57,350 nt of DNA from Rubrivivax sp. (GTDB lineage Bacteria; Pseudomonadota; Gammaproteobacteria; Burkholderiales; Burkholderiaceae_C), in assembly GCA_016789955.1 (NCBI GenBank), contig JAEUPB010000078.1, positions 1 to 57,350 of the forward strand. Direction: 5' to 3'. The notes beneath the pieces are model-generated. The model saw only the letters and a list, made by a program, of their open reading frames with translations, was not told the origin of the DNA and ran no database searches. Shown here piece by piece: positions 8,403 through 16,971 of the stretch (the first letter of the stretch is position 1; the number at the start of each line of letters is the position of its first letter). The position numbers were made by a program, and so were the translations under genes.

Positions 8403-10463
8403 TCAGCGTGCCCAATGCTGCCGCGCCAGCCGTGCCACGTCGACCACCGGCGTGGTGATGCCGCGGCTTGCGGCGTCGCCGGTCGGCGCGGCATCGCGCG
8501 TGTCGTCCTCCACCGGCTCGTCCCCGCTCACCGCATCGAAGCACGCCGCCACCTCCGGCGGGATGAAGCGCGTGAGGCTGGCGTACAGGTGGCGGTCGCC
8601 CAGGTGGCGCTGCTGCGTGACGTGGAAGCGCTGCGGCACCATCACGTTGAGCTGGTCGCGCGCGCGGGTGACGGCCACGTACAGCAGCCGCCGCTCCTCC
8701 TCGATCTCGCTCTCGCGGCCGGTGGCGAGGTCGGCCGGCATGCAGCCGTCCACCGCCTTCAGCACCGTCACCGCGCTCCACTCCTGGCCCTTCGCGCTGT
8801 GGATCGTGGAGAGGATCAGGTAGTCCTCGTCGCGCAACGGGTCGGCCGACTCGTCGCTGGTGGCTTGCGGCGGGTCGAGCGCGAGCTCGGTGAGGAAGCG
8901 GTCGCGGCTCGGGAAGCCGGCGGCGATGACGCGCAGCTGTTCGAGATCGGCGGCGCGCACGCGGGCATCGTCGTGCAGGCGCTGCAGCTGCGGCAGGTAC
9001 CACGCGATGGCATCGGCGAGCACGCCGGGCCACGGGGCGGTGGCATCGGCCAGCGCCTGCACCACCGACTCGAAGGCGTGCCACGCGGTGGCAACGGCGG
9101 CCGGCGGCGTGTACGCGGCCAGCGCTTCGAGCGGCGCGTCGGCACCGGCCACCTCCTGCACGACGCGGCGCGCAGTGGCTGGCCCGACCCCCGGGACCAG
9201 GCGCGCGGCGCGGAGCCCGGCCAGCTCGGCGCGCGGGTTGGCCGCCCAGCGCAGCAACGCCAGCAGGTCCTTCACGTGCGAGGCCTCGAGGAAGCGCAGC
9301 CCGCCGTACTTCACGAAGGGCACGTTGCGGCGCGACAGCTCCAGCTCCAGGCGCGCGCTGTGCGGGCCCGAGCGGAACAGCACGGCCTGGCGGCGCAGCT
9401 TCAGCCCCTGCTCGCGCTGGCGCAGCACTTCGTCCACCACCCAGCGCGCCTCGGCGGCTTCGTCGAGCACGGTCACGAGCCGGGGCCGGGCCGCATCGGC
9501 GCGGTCGCTGCGCAGCTGCTTGGGCAGGCCTTCGCGGGCCCGGGCGATCACCGCGTTGGCCGCGGCGAGGATCTGCGGCGTGCTGCGGTAGTTCTGCTCC
9601 AGCGTGGCCACCGCTGCCGGCGGCTCGAATTGCGCCTGGAAGCCGAGCATGCCGCGCACGTCGGCGCCGCGGAAGGCGTAGATGGCCTGCGCGTCGTCGC
9701 CCACCACCACGAGCCCGCGGCCCTGCGGAGCGAGCAGCGACACGATGCGCTGCTGCAATGGGTTGGTGTCCTGGTACTCGTCGACCAGCACGTGGTCGTA
9801 GCGCGCCGAGAGCGCTGCCGCCAGCCGCGGCTCTTCGGCCATCAGCTGCCAGTACAGCAGCAGGTCGTCGTAGTCGAGCAGCTGCTGGCGCTGCTTCTCG
9901 TCGGCATAGGCCTGCAGCAATGCGTGCAGTTCGTCGAGCCAGCCCTCGCACCATGGCAGCTCCTGCTCCACCAGCGTGGCCAGCGTCAGGCGGCCGTTCA
10001 CGCAGCGGCTGGCCAGCGACAGGCAGGTGGCCGCCAGCGGGAAGCGCCGCTCGGCGCGGTGCAACCCGAGCTGCTGGCGCACCAGGCCCATCAGCTCCTC
10101 GGCGTCGGCTCGGTCGAGCACGGTGAAGGTCGGCGCCAGGCCGATGGCGGCCGCATGCAGCCGCAGCAGCCGCGCACCGATGCTGTGGAAGGTGCCGGCC
10201 CACGGCAGCGCCACCGGCACGCCCAGCGCCTGCTGCAGCTGCAGTGCCACGCGGTGCTGCATCGAGGCGGCGGCGCGGCGCGAGAAGGTGACGAGCAGCA
10301 CCCGCTGCGGGTCGGCGCCGCCCTGCACGAGCCGCGCCACGCGGGTGGCCAGCGTGTGCGTCTTGCCCGTGCCCGCGCCGGCCACCACCAGCAGCGGCCG
10401 GGCGCCATCGTGCTCGACCACCGCGCGCTGCTCGGTGTTGAGGTCGTCGGCCAGTGCGGGCAT
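8403..10463 (-). CDS. UvrD/Rep-family superfamily I DNA helicase
   Basis: A 686-residue ATP-dependent 3'-5' helicase. Motif Ia-I is visible as the N-terminal LNTEQRAVVE Q-motif and AGAGTGKTHTLATRV (Walker A). Motif II is LVDEYQDTNPLQQR, motif III reads VVGDDAQAIYAFRGAD, motif IV TLEQNYRS, motif V LSTIHSAKGQEW and motif VI YVAVTRARDQL. All core catalytic motifs are intact. The length matches Rep/UvrD-type enzymes that unwind DNA in repair or replication restart. It starts at the ATG at 10463 and is followed 22 bp later by the binding-protein gene, which need not be functionally related. Confidence 0.9.
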   Translation of the reverse strand: MPALADDLNTEQRAVVEHDGARPLLVVAGAGTGKTHTLATRVARLVQGGADPQRVLLVTFSRRAAASMQHRVALQLQQALGVPVALPWAGTFHSIGARLLRLHAAAIGLAPTFTVLDRADAEELMGLVRQQLGLHRAERRFPLAATCLSLASRCVNGRLTLATLVEQELPWCEGWLDELHALLQAYADEKQRQQLLDYDDLLLYWQLMAEEPRLAAALSARYDHVLVDEYQDTNPLQQRIVSLLAPQGRGLVVVGDDAQAIYAFRGADVRGMLGFQAQFEPPAAVATLEQNYRSTPQILAAANAVIARAREGLPKQLRSDRADAARPRLVTVLDEAAEARWVVDEVLRQREQGLKLRRQAVLFRSGPHSARLELELSRRNVPFVKYGGLRFLEASHVKDLLALLRWAANPRAELAGLRAARLVPGVGPATARRVVQEVAGADAPLEALAAYTPPAAVATAWHAFESVVQALADATAPWPGVLADAIAWYLPQLQRLHDDARVRAADLEQLRVIAAGFPSRDRFLTELALDPPQATSDESADPLRDEDYLILSTIHSAKGQEWSAVTVLKAVDGCMPADLATGRESEIEEERRLLYVAVTRARDQLNVMVPQRFHVTQQRHLGDRHLYASLTRFIPPEVAACFDAVSGDEPVEDDTRDAAPTGDAASRGITTPVVDVARLARQHWAR

Positions 10464-10577
10464 GGGGCTGTGACTTTAACCAGTATCCGGATGGTGAGCA
10501 CCACGGGCGTGCCCCGAGGCGGCGCGATTCGACCCGGGTCAGAATCACGTTAGAAGAAGACCGCCTGGGGGAGACGG

Positions 10578-11192
10578 GTGAAAGTCCTGCTGGTCGACGA
10601 TCACACGCTGTTTCGCGAAGGGTTGGCGCTGCTGCTGACCAACGTGGCCGATGCCGTCGAGGTGCTGCACGCCGGATCACTCGCGCAGGCCGCGGCGGCC
10701 TTGGCCCGGGGCCCGGACCTGGTCCTGCTGGACCTGGCGCTGCCGGGCGTCAGCGGGCTCGACGGCCTCTTCGACCTGCGCCGGCTGACCGAGGACGTCC
10801 CGGTGGTGGTGCTGTCCGGGAATGACGACCCCGCGACGATGCGCGCCTGCATCGACGCCGGTGCCATGGGCTACATCCCCAAGACCGCCGGCTCGCAGCA
10901 GATGCGTGCGGCGCTGCGCCAGGTGCTCGCCGGCGAGGTGGTGCTGCCGCCGTCGGCCGAAGCCGGCGCACCGGCGCCGCAGACCGATTCCGGGCGCCTG
11001 CTCGGCCTGACCCCCCGACAACTCGACGTGCTGCGCTGCCTCGTGCAGGGCAAGACCAACAAGGTCATCGCGCGCGACCTCGGCATCCACGCCGACACCG
11101 TGAAGTCGCATGTCACCGCCGTGCTGCTGGCGCTGGGGGTGAAGAACCGCACCGAAGCCGTGTACGCAGTGCGCAATCTGAGCCTCCGATAG
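10578..11192 (+). CDS. NarL/FixJ-family response regulator
   Basis: A 204-residue two-domain response regulator starting at a GTG preceded by GGGGGAGA (10567-10574). The receiver domain spans residues 1-120 with the acidic pair VDDH at 7-8, phospho-acceptor Asp52 in LLDLALPG, and the later Ser/Lys positions (VVLSGND, PKTAG). The C-terminal LuxR-type HTH (about 138-200) has LTPRQLDVLRCLVQGKTNKVIARDL. No histidine kinase lies next to it, so the input is unknown. It is transcribed divergently from the helicase gene and in the same direction as mrp. Confidence 0.92.
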   Translation: MKVLLVDDHTLFREGLALLLTNVADAVEVLHAGSLAQAAAALARGPDLVLLDLALPGVSGLDGLFDLRRLTEDVPVVVLSGNDDPATMRACIDAGAMGYIPKTAGSQQMRAALRQVLAGEVVLPPSAEAGAPAPQTDSGRLLGLTPRQLDVLRCLVQGKTNKVIARDLGIHADTVKSHVTAVLLALGVKNRTEAVYAVRNLSLR

Positions 11193-11241
11193 ACTCGCGC
11201 GCTTCCCGTTTGCCGACCCGGCCCGCACGGGGCCGCGCACC

Positions 11242-12339
11242 ATGTCCACTGCTCCCCAGGAAGCCGCGCTGCTCGAGCAGCTCCAGGCGGTCGTCGATCC
11301 CCACACCGGCCGCGATTTCGTCAGCACGCGGCAGTTGAGGAACCTGCGCATCGACGGCGGCGACGTGTCGTTCGACGTCGAGCTGGCCTACCCGGCGCGC
11401 AGCCAGGTCGACGGCCTGCGCCGAGCGCTGATCGCCGCGGCGCGCCGGCTGCCCGGCGTGGAGAACGTCAGCGTCAACGTCGGCTGGAAGATCATCGCGC
11501 ACGCGGTGCAGCGTGGCGTGGCGCTGCTGCCGCGGGTCAAGAACATCGTCGCGGTGGCGTCGGGCAAGGGCGGCGTGGGCAAGAGCACCACCGCCGTGAA
11601 CCTGGCGCTGGCGCTGGCCGCCGAGGGAGCCAGCGTCGGCATCCTCGACGCCGACATCTACGGCCCCAGCCAGCCGATGATGATGGGCCTCAAGGGCCGC
11701 CCCGAGAGCAGCGACGGCCAGACCATGGACCCGCTCGTCAACCACGGCGTGCAGGTGATGTCGATCGGCTTCCTGGTCGAGGACGACCAGGCGATGATCT
11801 GGCGCGGCCCGATGGCCACGCAGGCGCTCGACCAGCTGCTGCGGCAGACCAATTGGGGCGAGCTCGACTACCTGCTCGTCGACATGCCGCCGGGCACCGG
11901 CGACATCGCGCTGACGCTGTCGCAGCGCGTGCCGCTGACCGGCGCGGTCATCGTCACCACGCCGCAGGACATCGCGCTGCTCGACGCCAAGAAGGGCCTG
12001 AAGATGTTCGAGAAGGTCGGCGTGCCGGTGCTGGGCATCGTCGAGAACATGGCGGTGCACGTGTGCTCGAAGTGCGGCCACGTCGAGCACATCTTCGGCT
12101 CCGACGGCGGCAAGCGCATGGCCGCGGAGTACGGCGTCGACTACCTCGGCGCGCTGCCGCTGACGATGCAGATCCGCGAGCAGGCCGACAGCGGTACGCC
12201 CACGGTCATGGCCGACCCCGACGGCGAGGTCGCGCAGCTCTACAAGGGCGTGGCGCGCGCGGTGGCGATCAAGATCGCGTCGAAGGCCAAGGACTTCAGC
12301 GCGAAGTTCCCGACGATCACGGTGTCCAAGGGCACCTGA
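11242..12339 (+). CDS. mrp: Mrp/ApbC iron-sulfur cluster carrier ATPase
   Basis: A 365-residue P-loop NTPase that binds and transfers Fe-S clusters to apoproteins in the cytosol. Residues 1 to about 90 form the DUF59/MIP18-like domain. The deviant Walker A motif GKGGVGKST follows at about residue 111, with switch motifs DADIYGPSQP and VDMPPGTGD. The CxxC cluster-binding pair is in VCSKCGHVEHIFG. Length and motifs match bacterial Mrp. Many Fe-S enzymes further along the window, including both formate dehydrogenases, are potential clients, although the gene is broadly housekeeping. Its 3' end overlaps the convergent oxygenase gene by 23 bp. Confidence 0.95.
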   Translation: MSTAPQEAALLEQLQAVVDPHTGRDFVSTRQLRNLRIDGGDVSFDVELAYPARSQVDGLRRALIAAARRLPGVENVSVNVGWKIIAHAVQRGVALLPRVKNIVAVASGKGGVGKSTTAVNLALALAAEGASVGILDADIYGPSQPMMMGLKGRPESSDGQTMDPLVNHGVQVMSIGFLVEDDQAMIWRGPMATQALDQLLRQTNWGELDYLLVDMPPGTGDIALTLSQRVPLTGAVIVTTPQDIALLDAKKGLKMFEKVGVPVLGIVENMAVHVCSKCGHVEHIFGSDGGKRMAAEYGVDYLGALPLTMQIREQADSGTPTVMADPDGEVAQLYKGVARAVAIKIASKAKDFSAKFPTITVSKGT

Positions 12340-13009
12340 GTTCGTCGGCGAGGCGCGGCGTCTCCTCGGCCGCGCCGACCAGGCGAAACTCGACGCTCAG
12401 ACGGGCCTGCGTCATCTCCGGCGTGACGTGCGTGCGGTGCAGCAGCGATCCGCCGAACGCGAGCGCGTCGCCGCCCTGAAGCACGGCATGCCGGCGTGCG
12501 CCCGGGCCGTGGCGCGCGTGAACCGCATCGTCGGTCAGCGCCGCGGGCGGCAGCAGCTCGTTGGTCGGCACGTCGATCCACTCGAGCGATGGTGCATCGG
12601 CGCCGCAAGCGACCAGCGGCACCCACACGGTCTGCAGAGGCAGCAGCGTCTCGCCCGGATTCTCGAAGCGCGCGTGCAGCGCTCCGTCCTGGTGCCAGGC
12701 GTGCGGCGCCTGGCCGGCAGGCCGCAGCGACGGCGGCCATTGGCGGCGGGCCCAGCACTGGCGTGCCAGCACCCGCGGCCGGGGCCCGAGGCGGTTGCGC
12801 ACCAGGGCGCCGGCGGCGCCGCCGAGCACGTCGCCCAGCAGCGCTTCGAAACGCTCGGGGCCGAGCGCCAGCAGGCGCATCGAGCCGCTGGTGGGCTGGA
12901 GGTCCGGATGACCGGCGGGCAGCAACGCGGCCTGGGCCTCGATCTGTGCGTGCCAATGCCGGGCCTGCGCTTCGTCCACCACGGCGCGCAGCACGACAGG
13001 GTCGTGCAT
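12317..13009 (-). CDS. phytanoyl-CoA dioxygenase-like 2-oxoglutarate/Fe(II) oxygenase
   Basis: A 230-residue protein starting at the ATG at 13009, 14 bp after the stop of the ketopantoate reductase gene. A longer frame from 13039 would overlap that gene. The Fe(II)-binding triad of PhyH-like oxygenases can be recognised as HQDG (WHQDGALHARF) and a distal His in GSLLHRTHV. A downstream Arg (RLSVEFR) is suitable for 2-oxoglutarate binding. The C-terminal 23 bp overlap mrp tail to tail. The substrate is unknown; the family hydroxylates small metabolites. The short spacing to panE suggests co-transcription. Confidence 0.7.
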   Translation of the reverse strand: MHDPVVLRAVVDEAQARHWHAQIEAQAALLPAGHPDLQPTSGSMRLLALGPERFEALLGDVLGGAAGALVRNRLGPRPRVLARQCWARRQWPPSLRPAGQAPHAWHQDGALHARFENPGETLLPLQTVWVPLVACGADAPSLEWIDVPTNELLPPAALTDDAVHARHGPGARRHAVLQGGDALAFGGSLLHRTHVTPEMTQARLSVEFRLVGAAEETPRLADELRCPWTP

Positions 13010-13022
13010 GCTAGCCGGGCCT

Positions 13023-13985
13023 TCAGCCTGGGGCTGCACCGCTGCGCGTGGCTTCCACCACCTTCACCAGCGCATGCAAGGCCCGATTGACCGGCGTGGG
13101 CACGCCGAGCTGGGCCCCGAGCCGCGCCACGTAGCCGTTGAGGTGATCGATCTCGCTGGGCTTGCCGCGCGCCAGGTCCTGCGCCGTCGAGGCCATCTGC
13201 GCCGGCATCGCCGCGGGGATGCGGTCGGCGGCGGCGATCGCCTCGTCGAGCGGGATCGGATGCCCCGCCGCACCGGCCACGGCCACCACCTCGCGCAGGG
13301 TGTCCAGCAGCGTCTCGTGCAGCGCCGGCACCGCGGCGATGCGGCCGTAGGGCTGCTGCGCCAGTGCCGAGACCGCATTCCACGCGCAGTTCACGAGCAG
13401 CTTGCGCCACAGCTCGCCGAGCACGTCGTCGGCCACGCGCACCGGCACGCCGGCCGGCACGAACAGATCGACCAGCGCCTGGAGTTGTTGCGCCATCGTG
13501 CCGCCCGGAACGGCGGCGCTGCCATCGGGTGTGCCGATGACGAGGTCGCCGCGGCCGAAGTGCTGCACCAGACCCGGCCCGCCCATCGCCGTGGCCACGT
13601 AGACCACCGCCGGCACGACGGTCTGCGACAGGTGGTGGGCCAGCACCGCGGCATTGTCGACGCCGTTCTGCAGGCTCACCACCAGCGCCTGCGGGGCCAG
13701 CAGTGGCGCGATGGCACGCGCGATGCCCGCGGTGTCGGGCGACTTCACGCACACCAGCACGAGGTCGGCGCCGGCCACGGCGTCGAGCGTGGTGCTGGCG
13801 CCGATCGGGACGGTGTGCGTCTGCCCGCCAGTCTGCAATTGCAGGCCGCGCGAGCGGATCGCCTCGACATGCGCGGGCCGCGCGACGAGGGTCACGGCAT
13901 GGCCGGCCTGCGCCAGCTTCGCGCCGAAGTAGCAGCCCACCGCGCCGGCGCCGACGACGGTGGTGGAACGGAAGACGACAGCCAT
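13023..13985 (-). CDS. panE: 2-dehydropantoate 2-reductase
   Basis: A 320-residue NADPH-dependent ketopantoate reductase family protein. The N-terminal Rossmann fold has VVGAGAVGCYFGAKLAQAGH, followed by VCVKSPDT and the SLQNGVDN segment. The all-helical C-terminal domain carries the catalytic lysine in WRKLLVNCAWNAVSAL, and the family-typical EIDHLNGYVARLG comes near the end. It makes pantoate for coenzyme A, or acts as a paralogous 2-oxoacid reductase; several PanE-like paralogues per genome are usual in this order. The start is the ATG at 13985. Confidence 0.85.
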   Translation of the reverse strand: MAVVFRSTTVVGAGAVGCYFGAKLAQAGHAVTLVARPAHVEAIRSRGLQLQTGGQTHTVPIGASTTLDAVAGADLVLVCVKSPDTAGIARAIAPLLAPQALVVSLQNGVDNAAVLAHHLSQTVVPAVVYVATAMGGPGLVQHFGRGDLVIGTPDGSAAVPGGTMAQQLQALVDLFVPAGVPVRVADDVLGELWRKLLVNCAWNAVSALAQQPYGRIAAVPALHETLLDTLREVVAVAGAAGHPIPLDEAIAAADRIPAAMPAQMASTAQDLARGKPSEIDHLNGYVARLGAQLGVPTPVNRALHALVKVVEATRSGAAPG

Positions 13986-14098
13986 GCCGACAGTATCGCC
14001 TTACAGCTCGACACCGTTGCGGTGCGGCGCGATGGCACAACGCGGCCCGATCCGATGCCGTGTCCCCCGTGTCCGTCCCCCGCACCGAAGGCTGCCCG

Positions 14099-15739
14099 AT
14101 GACCCTCCCGACTTCCTTCCGCCCGCTGCAGCGCTACGCCTGTGGCGCCTTGCTGTCCGCCACGATGCTCGCGGCCCAAGCTGGCAGCGTGCTGTGCCCG
14201 GCCTCGACGCCGGTGCAGGGCGCCGCGGTGCGTGGCAGTGCCCCGGTGTTCCCCGCAGACAACTGGTGGAACCTCGACATCCGCAGCGCGCCGGTGGATG
14301 CGAACTCGGCGGCGTACATCAGCTACATCAACAACGGCGGCACGCGCCGGCTGCACCCGGACTTCGGCGGCACCGAGTCGCCCGGCGGCGTGGCGATGTA
14401 CGGGATGCCCTACGCCGTGGTGGACAGCAGCCAGCTGAAGTCGACCGTGACGTTCCAGTATGCGAGCGAGAGCGACGGCGTGGGCAAGGTCTACTACCCG
14501 ATTCCCACCCAGGCGATCACGCAGCCGCACTGGGTGGAAGGCGGCGCGCCGGCCAACGTCGACCAGCGCAGCGGCTCAGACCGCCACCTGCTGATGGTGG
14601 ACTGCACGAACAACCACCTCTACGAGCTCTACAACGTCTGGTACGACGGCACGCGCGCCACGTGGCTTGCCGGCTCGGGCGCGTTCTTCGACATGAACAC
14701 GAACAACCGCCGGCCCGCCGGCTGGACTTCGGCCGACGCCGCGGGCCTGGCCATCTTCCCGGGCCTGGTGCGCTGGGACGAGGTGTACGACGTCACGGTT
14801 CCCGAGATCGGCCACGCCTTTCGTGTGACAGTTCGTGCCACGAACGGCTACGTGTGGCCTGCCTCGCACCGGGCCGGTAGCACGGCCGGCGCGCTGCCGA
14901 TGGGAGCGCGGCTGCGGCTGAAGGCCAGCGTCGGCGGAGCCGACCCGGCGCTGCGCACCAGCGACCCCAACCTGCAGAAGATCTTCCGCGCGATGCAGAA
15001 GCACGGGCTGATCGTGGCCGACAACGGCTCCGACCTGTACGTCACGGGCACCTTCGACACGCGCTGGAACAACGACGTGCTGAACCCGGCCTTCCGGCTG
15101 CTGACGGCCAGCGACTTCGAGGTGGTGCAGCTCGGCTGGAACCCGGTGGGCACGGCACCGGTGCTCTCCGGCGTGGCCGTGAGCCCGACGAGCGTGATCG
15201 GTGGCGCCATCGCCAGCGGCAGCGTCGCGCTGTCGGCGCCGGCCCCATCGGGCGGGGCGGTGGTGGCGCTGTCGAGTTCGTCGCCGGCGGCGCTGGTGCC
15301 GTCGTCGGTGGCGGTGGCGGGCGGGTCCACGTCGGCCTCGTTCACCGTCACCACCACGAGCGTGTCGTCGGCCACCGCCGCGGTGCTCACCGGCAGCTAC
15401 GCGGGCGTCAGCCGCAACGCCACGCTGACCGTGCAGCCGGCGGCGGTGGCGGTGCCGTCATCACTGGCGCTGCAGCCGTCGCGTGTCGTGGGCGGGCGGG
15501 GCGCCGCCGGCGTGCTTCGACTTTCTGCCGCGGCGCCGGCGGGCGGACTGGCCGTCGCGTTGTCGTCGTCGAACACGTCGTGGGCCACTGTGCCCGGCAA
15601 CGTGACCGTGGCGGCGGGCGCGACCAGCGCCACGTTCCCGATCGCCACCACGACGACCACCCGGAACCGCAGCGTGACCCTCTCGGCACGGGCCGCGGGC
15701 AAGACGGTGTCGGCGACGCTGACGATCGTGCGGCGCTGA
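14099..15739 (+). CDS. secreted protein with C-terminal Ig-like repeats
   Basis: A 546-residue protein. The frame is open further upstream, but the ATG at 14099 is followed by a good Sec signal peptide (YACGALLSATMLAAQAGS). The N-terminal 350 residues form a Trp/Tyr/Asn-rich domain with FPADNWWNLDI, LHPDFGG and DRHLLMVDCTNNHLYELYN. I recognise it as a recurrent secreted domain but cannot name a function for it. Residues from about 360 consist of two related repeats of about 90 residues (SVIGGAIASGSVALSAPAP / RVVGGRGAAGVLRLSAAAP), each rich in Ser, Thr and Val, like bacterial Ig-like surface repeats. It is likely exported to the periplasm or cell surface. No neighbour hints at its job. Confidence 0.8.
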   Translation: MTLPTSFRPLQRYACGALLSATMLAAQAGSVLCPASTPVQGAAVRGSAPVFPADNWWNLDIRSAPVDANSAAYISYINNGGTRRLHPDFGGTESPGGVAMYGMPYAVVDSSQLKSTVTFQYASESDGVGKVYYPIPTQAITQPHWVEGGAPANVDQRSGSDRHLLMVDCTNNHLYELYNVWYDGTRATWLAGSGAFFDMNTNNRRPAGWTSADAAGLAIFPGLVRWDEVYDVTVPEIGHAFRVTVRATNGYVWPASHRAGSTAGALPMGARLRLKASVGGADPALRTSDPNLQKIFRAMQKHGLIVADNGSDLYVTGTFDTRWNNDVLNPAFRLLTASDFEVVQLGWNPVGTAPVLSGVAVSPTSVIGGAIASGSVALSAPAPSGGAVVALSSSSPAALVPSSVAVAGGSTSASFTVTTTSVSSATAAVLTGSYAGVSRNATLTVQPAAVAVPSSLALQPSRVVGGRGAAGVLRLSAAAPAGGLAVALSSSNTSWATVPGNVTVAAGATSATFPIATTTTTRNRSVTLSARAAGKTVSATLTIVRR

Positions 15740-15756
15740 GCGTGCCGCGGCAGGCG

Positions 15757-16869
15757 TCAGGGCGCGGCGATCTCCTGCGGCCGACCCGTCAGGAAGCCCT
15801 GGATCAGCCGGAAGCCCATCTCGCGGCACACCGCGGCCTCGGCTTCCAGCTCCACGCCTTCGGCCAGCGGCACCGAGCCGAGGTCGAGCACCAGCCGCAC
15901 CAGGTCGCGCACCACGCGCTGCTTGCGCTCGGTGGCCTCGTGGATGCGGTGCACCAGGCCCATGTCGAACTTGACGAAGTGCGCCGGCACGTCGCCCAGC
16001 TCGTTGAGGCGGGCCTGACCGGCCCCGAAGTCGTCGTAGGCGAAGTCCACGCCCATCTCGGCCAGCCGGGCGGCCAGGTCGGCCATGCGCTGCACGTCGA
16101 CCACCGCGCTCTCGTGCACTTCCACCACGAGCTGTGGCGCTCCGGGCCGCGCCGTCAGCGTGCGCAGCGCCGACAGGAAGCCCTCGGTGAACGTCTCGCT
16201 CGGGTGCGCATTGACGAACAGCTTCGCACCTTGCAGCCGCGGCGCGATGGCCTGCACGCCGTGGGTCCGGAAGGCGGCGCTCAGCTCGGCCTCGCGGTCG
16301 AGCAGCGCGGCCAGGCGGAACAGGTGCACCGGCGAGGCCGGCAGCAGCGGATGCGTGCAGCGGCCCAGGAGTTCATAGGCGACCACGCGCCCGCCTTCAG
16401 CGCCGACGATGGGCTGCGCCGCTGCGGACAGGCCATGGCCCCGCAGCAGCTCCAGGAACGGCCGCTCGTGCTGCACGAAGTGCTGCGACAGCGCGAGCCC
16501 CGACTCGATGGCCACTGTGCGCTCGGTGGGCGGCGGCTGGCGCGAGTGCACGCGCGCGGCGACATCGCGGCCGAGGCGGAACTCGACGTTGTGGCCGAAG
16601 TGGACGACGTCACCCTCGGCCAGGCGGCAGGGCACGTGCAGCCGCACGCGGTTGACGTAGGTGCCGTTGGTGCTGCCGGCGTCGGTGAGGCGCAGGGCGC
16701 CGCTCGCGTCGACGTCGAGCGTGGCGTGGTGGCGGCTGAGGCCCAGGGCGTCGAGCACGAGTTCGTTGCCCACGTCGCGGCCGACGCGCATCGGCAGCAC
16801 GCGGATGGGCACGACCCGCCTCGTGCCGTCGGCCGCGATGCCTTCCAGGAACCACACGTCGTCGGCCAT
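15757..16869 (-). CDS. FHA-EAL fusion protein (c-di-GMP phosphodiesterase-like)
   Basis: A 370-residue protein. Residues 20-105 form an FHA domain (VGRDVGNELVLD, LSRHHATLD, DAGSTNGTYVN) that should bind phosphothreonine peptides. Residues 125-365 form an EAL domain. Several EAL catalytic and metal-binding landmarks remain in variant form: YELLGR for EALLR, FVNAHP, VVEVHES, DDFGAG, VKFDM, AEGVE and QGFLTG. Enzymatic activity against cyclic di-GMP is therefore plausible but not certain. No GGDEF domain and no transmembrane segment are present. It is transcribed divergently from ligD; a TATAGT (minus strand, 16898-16903) upstream may be its -10 box. Confidence 0.85.
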   Translation of the reverse strand: MADDVWFLEGIAADGTRRVVPIRVLPMRVGRDVGNELVLDALGLSRHHATLDVDASGALRLTDAGSTNGTYVNRVRLHVPCRLAEGDVVHFGHNVEFRLGRDVAARVHSRQPPPTERTVAIESGLALSQHFVQHERPFLELLRGHGLSAAAQPIVGAEGGRVVAYELLGRCTHPLLPASPVHLFRLAALLDREAELSAAFRTHGVQAIAPRLQGAKLFVNAHPSETFTEGFLSALRTLTARPGAPQLVVEVHESAVVDVQRMADLAARLAEMGVDFAYDDFGAGQARLNELGDVPAHFVKFDMGLVHRIHEATERKQRVVRDLVRLVLDLGSVPLAEGVELEAEAAVCREMGFRLIQGFLTGRPQEIAAP

Positions 16870-16971
16870 GCGCCGCGATCCCTCCGCCTCGTGCCGGCAC
16901 TATAGGGCGCCACGGCGCCGGCGGCACCCCCCGGTCGCGCGCCGCGCGGCCCGCGGTAGCCTCCGCGCTGC

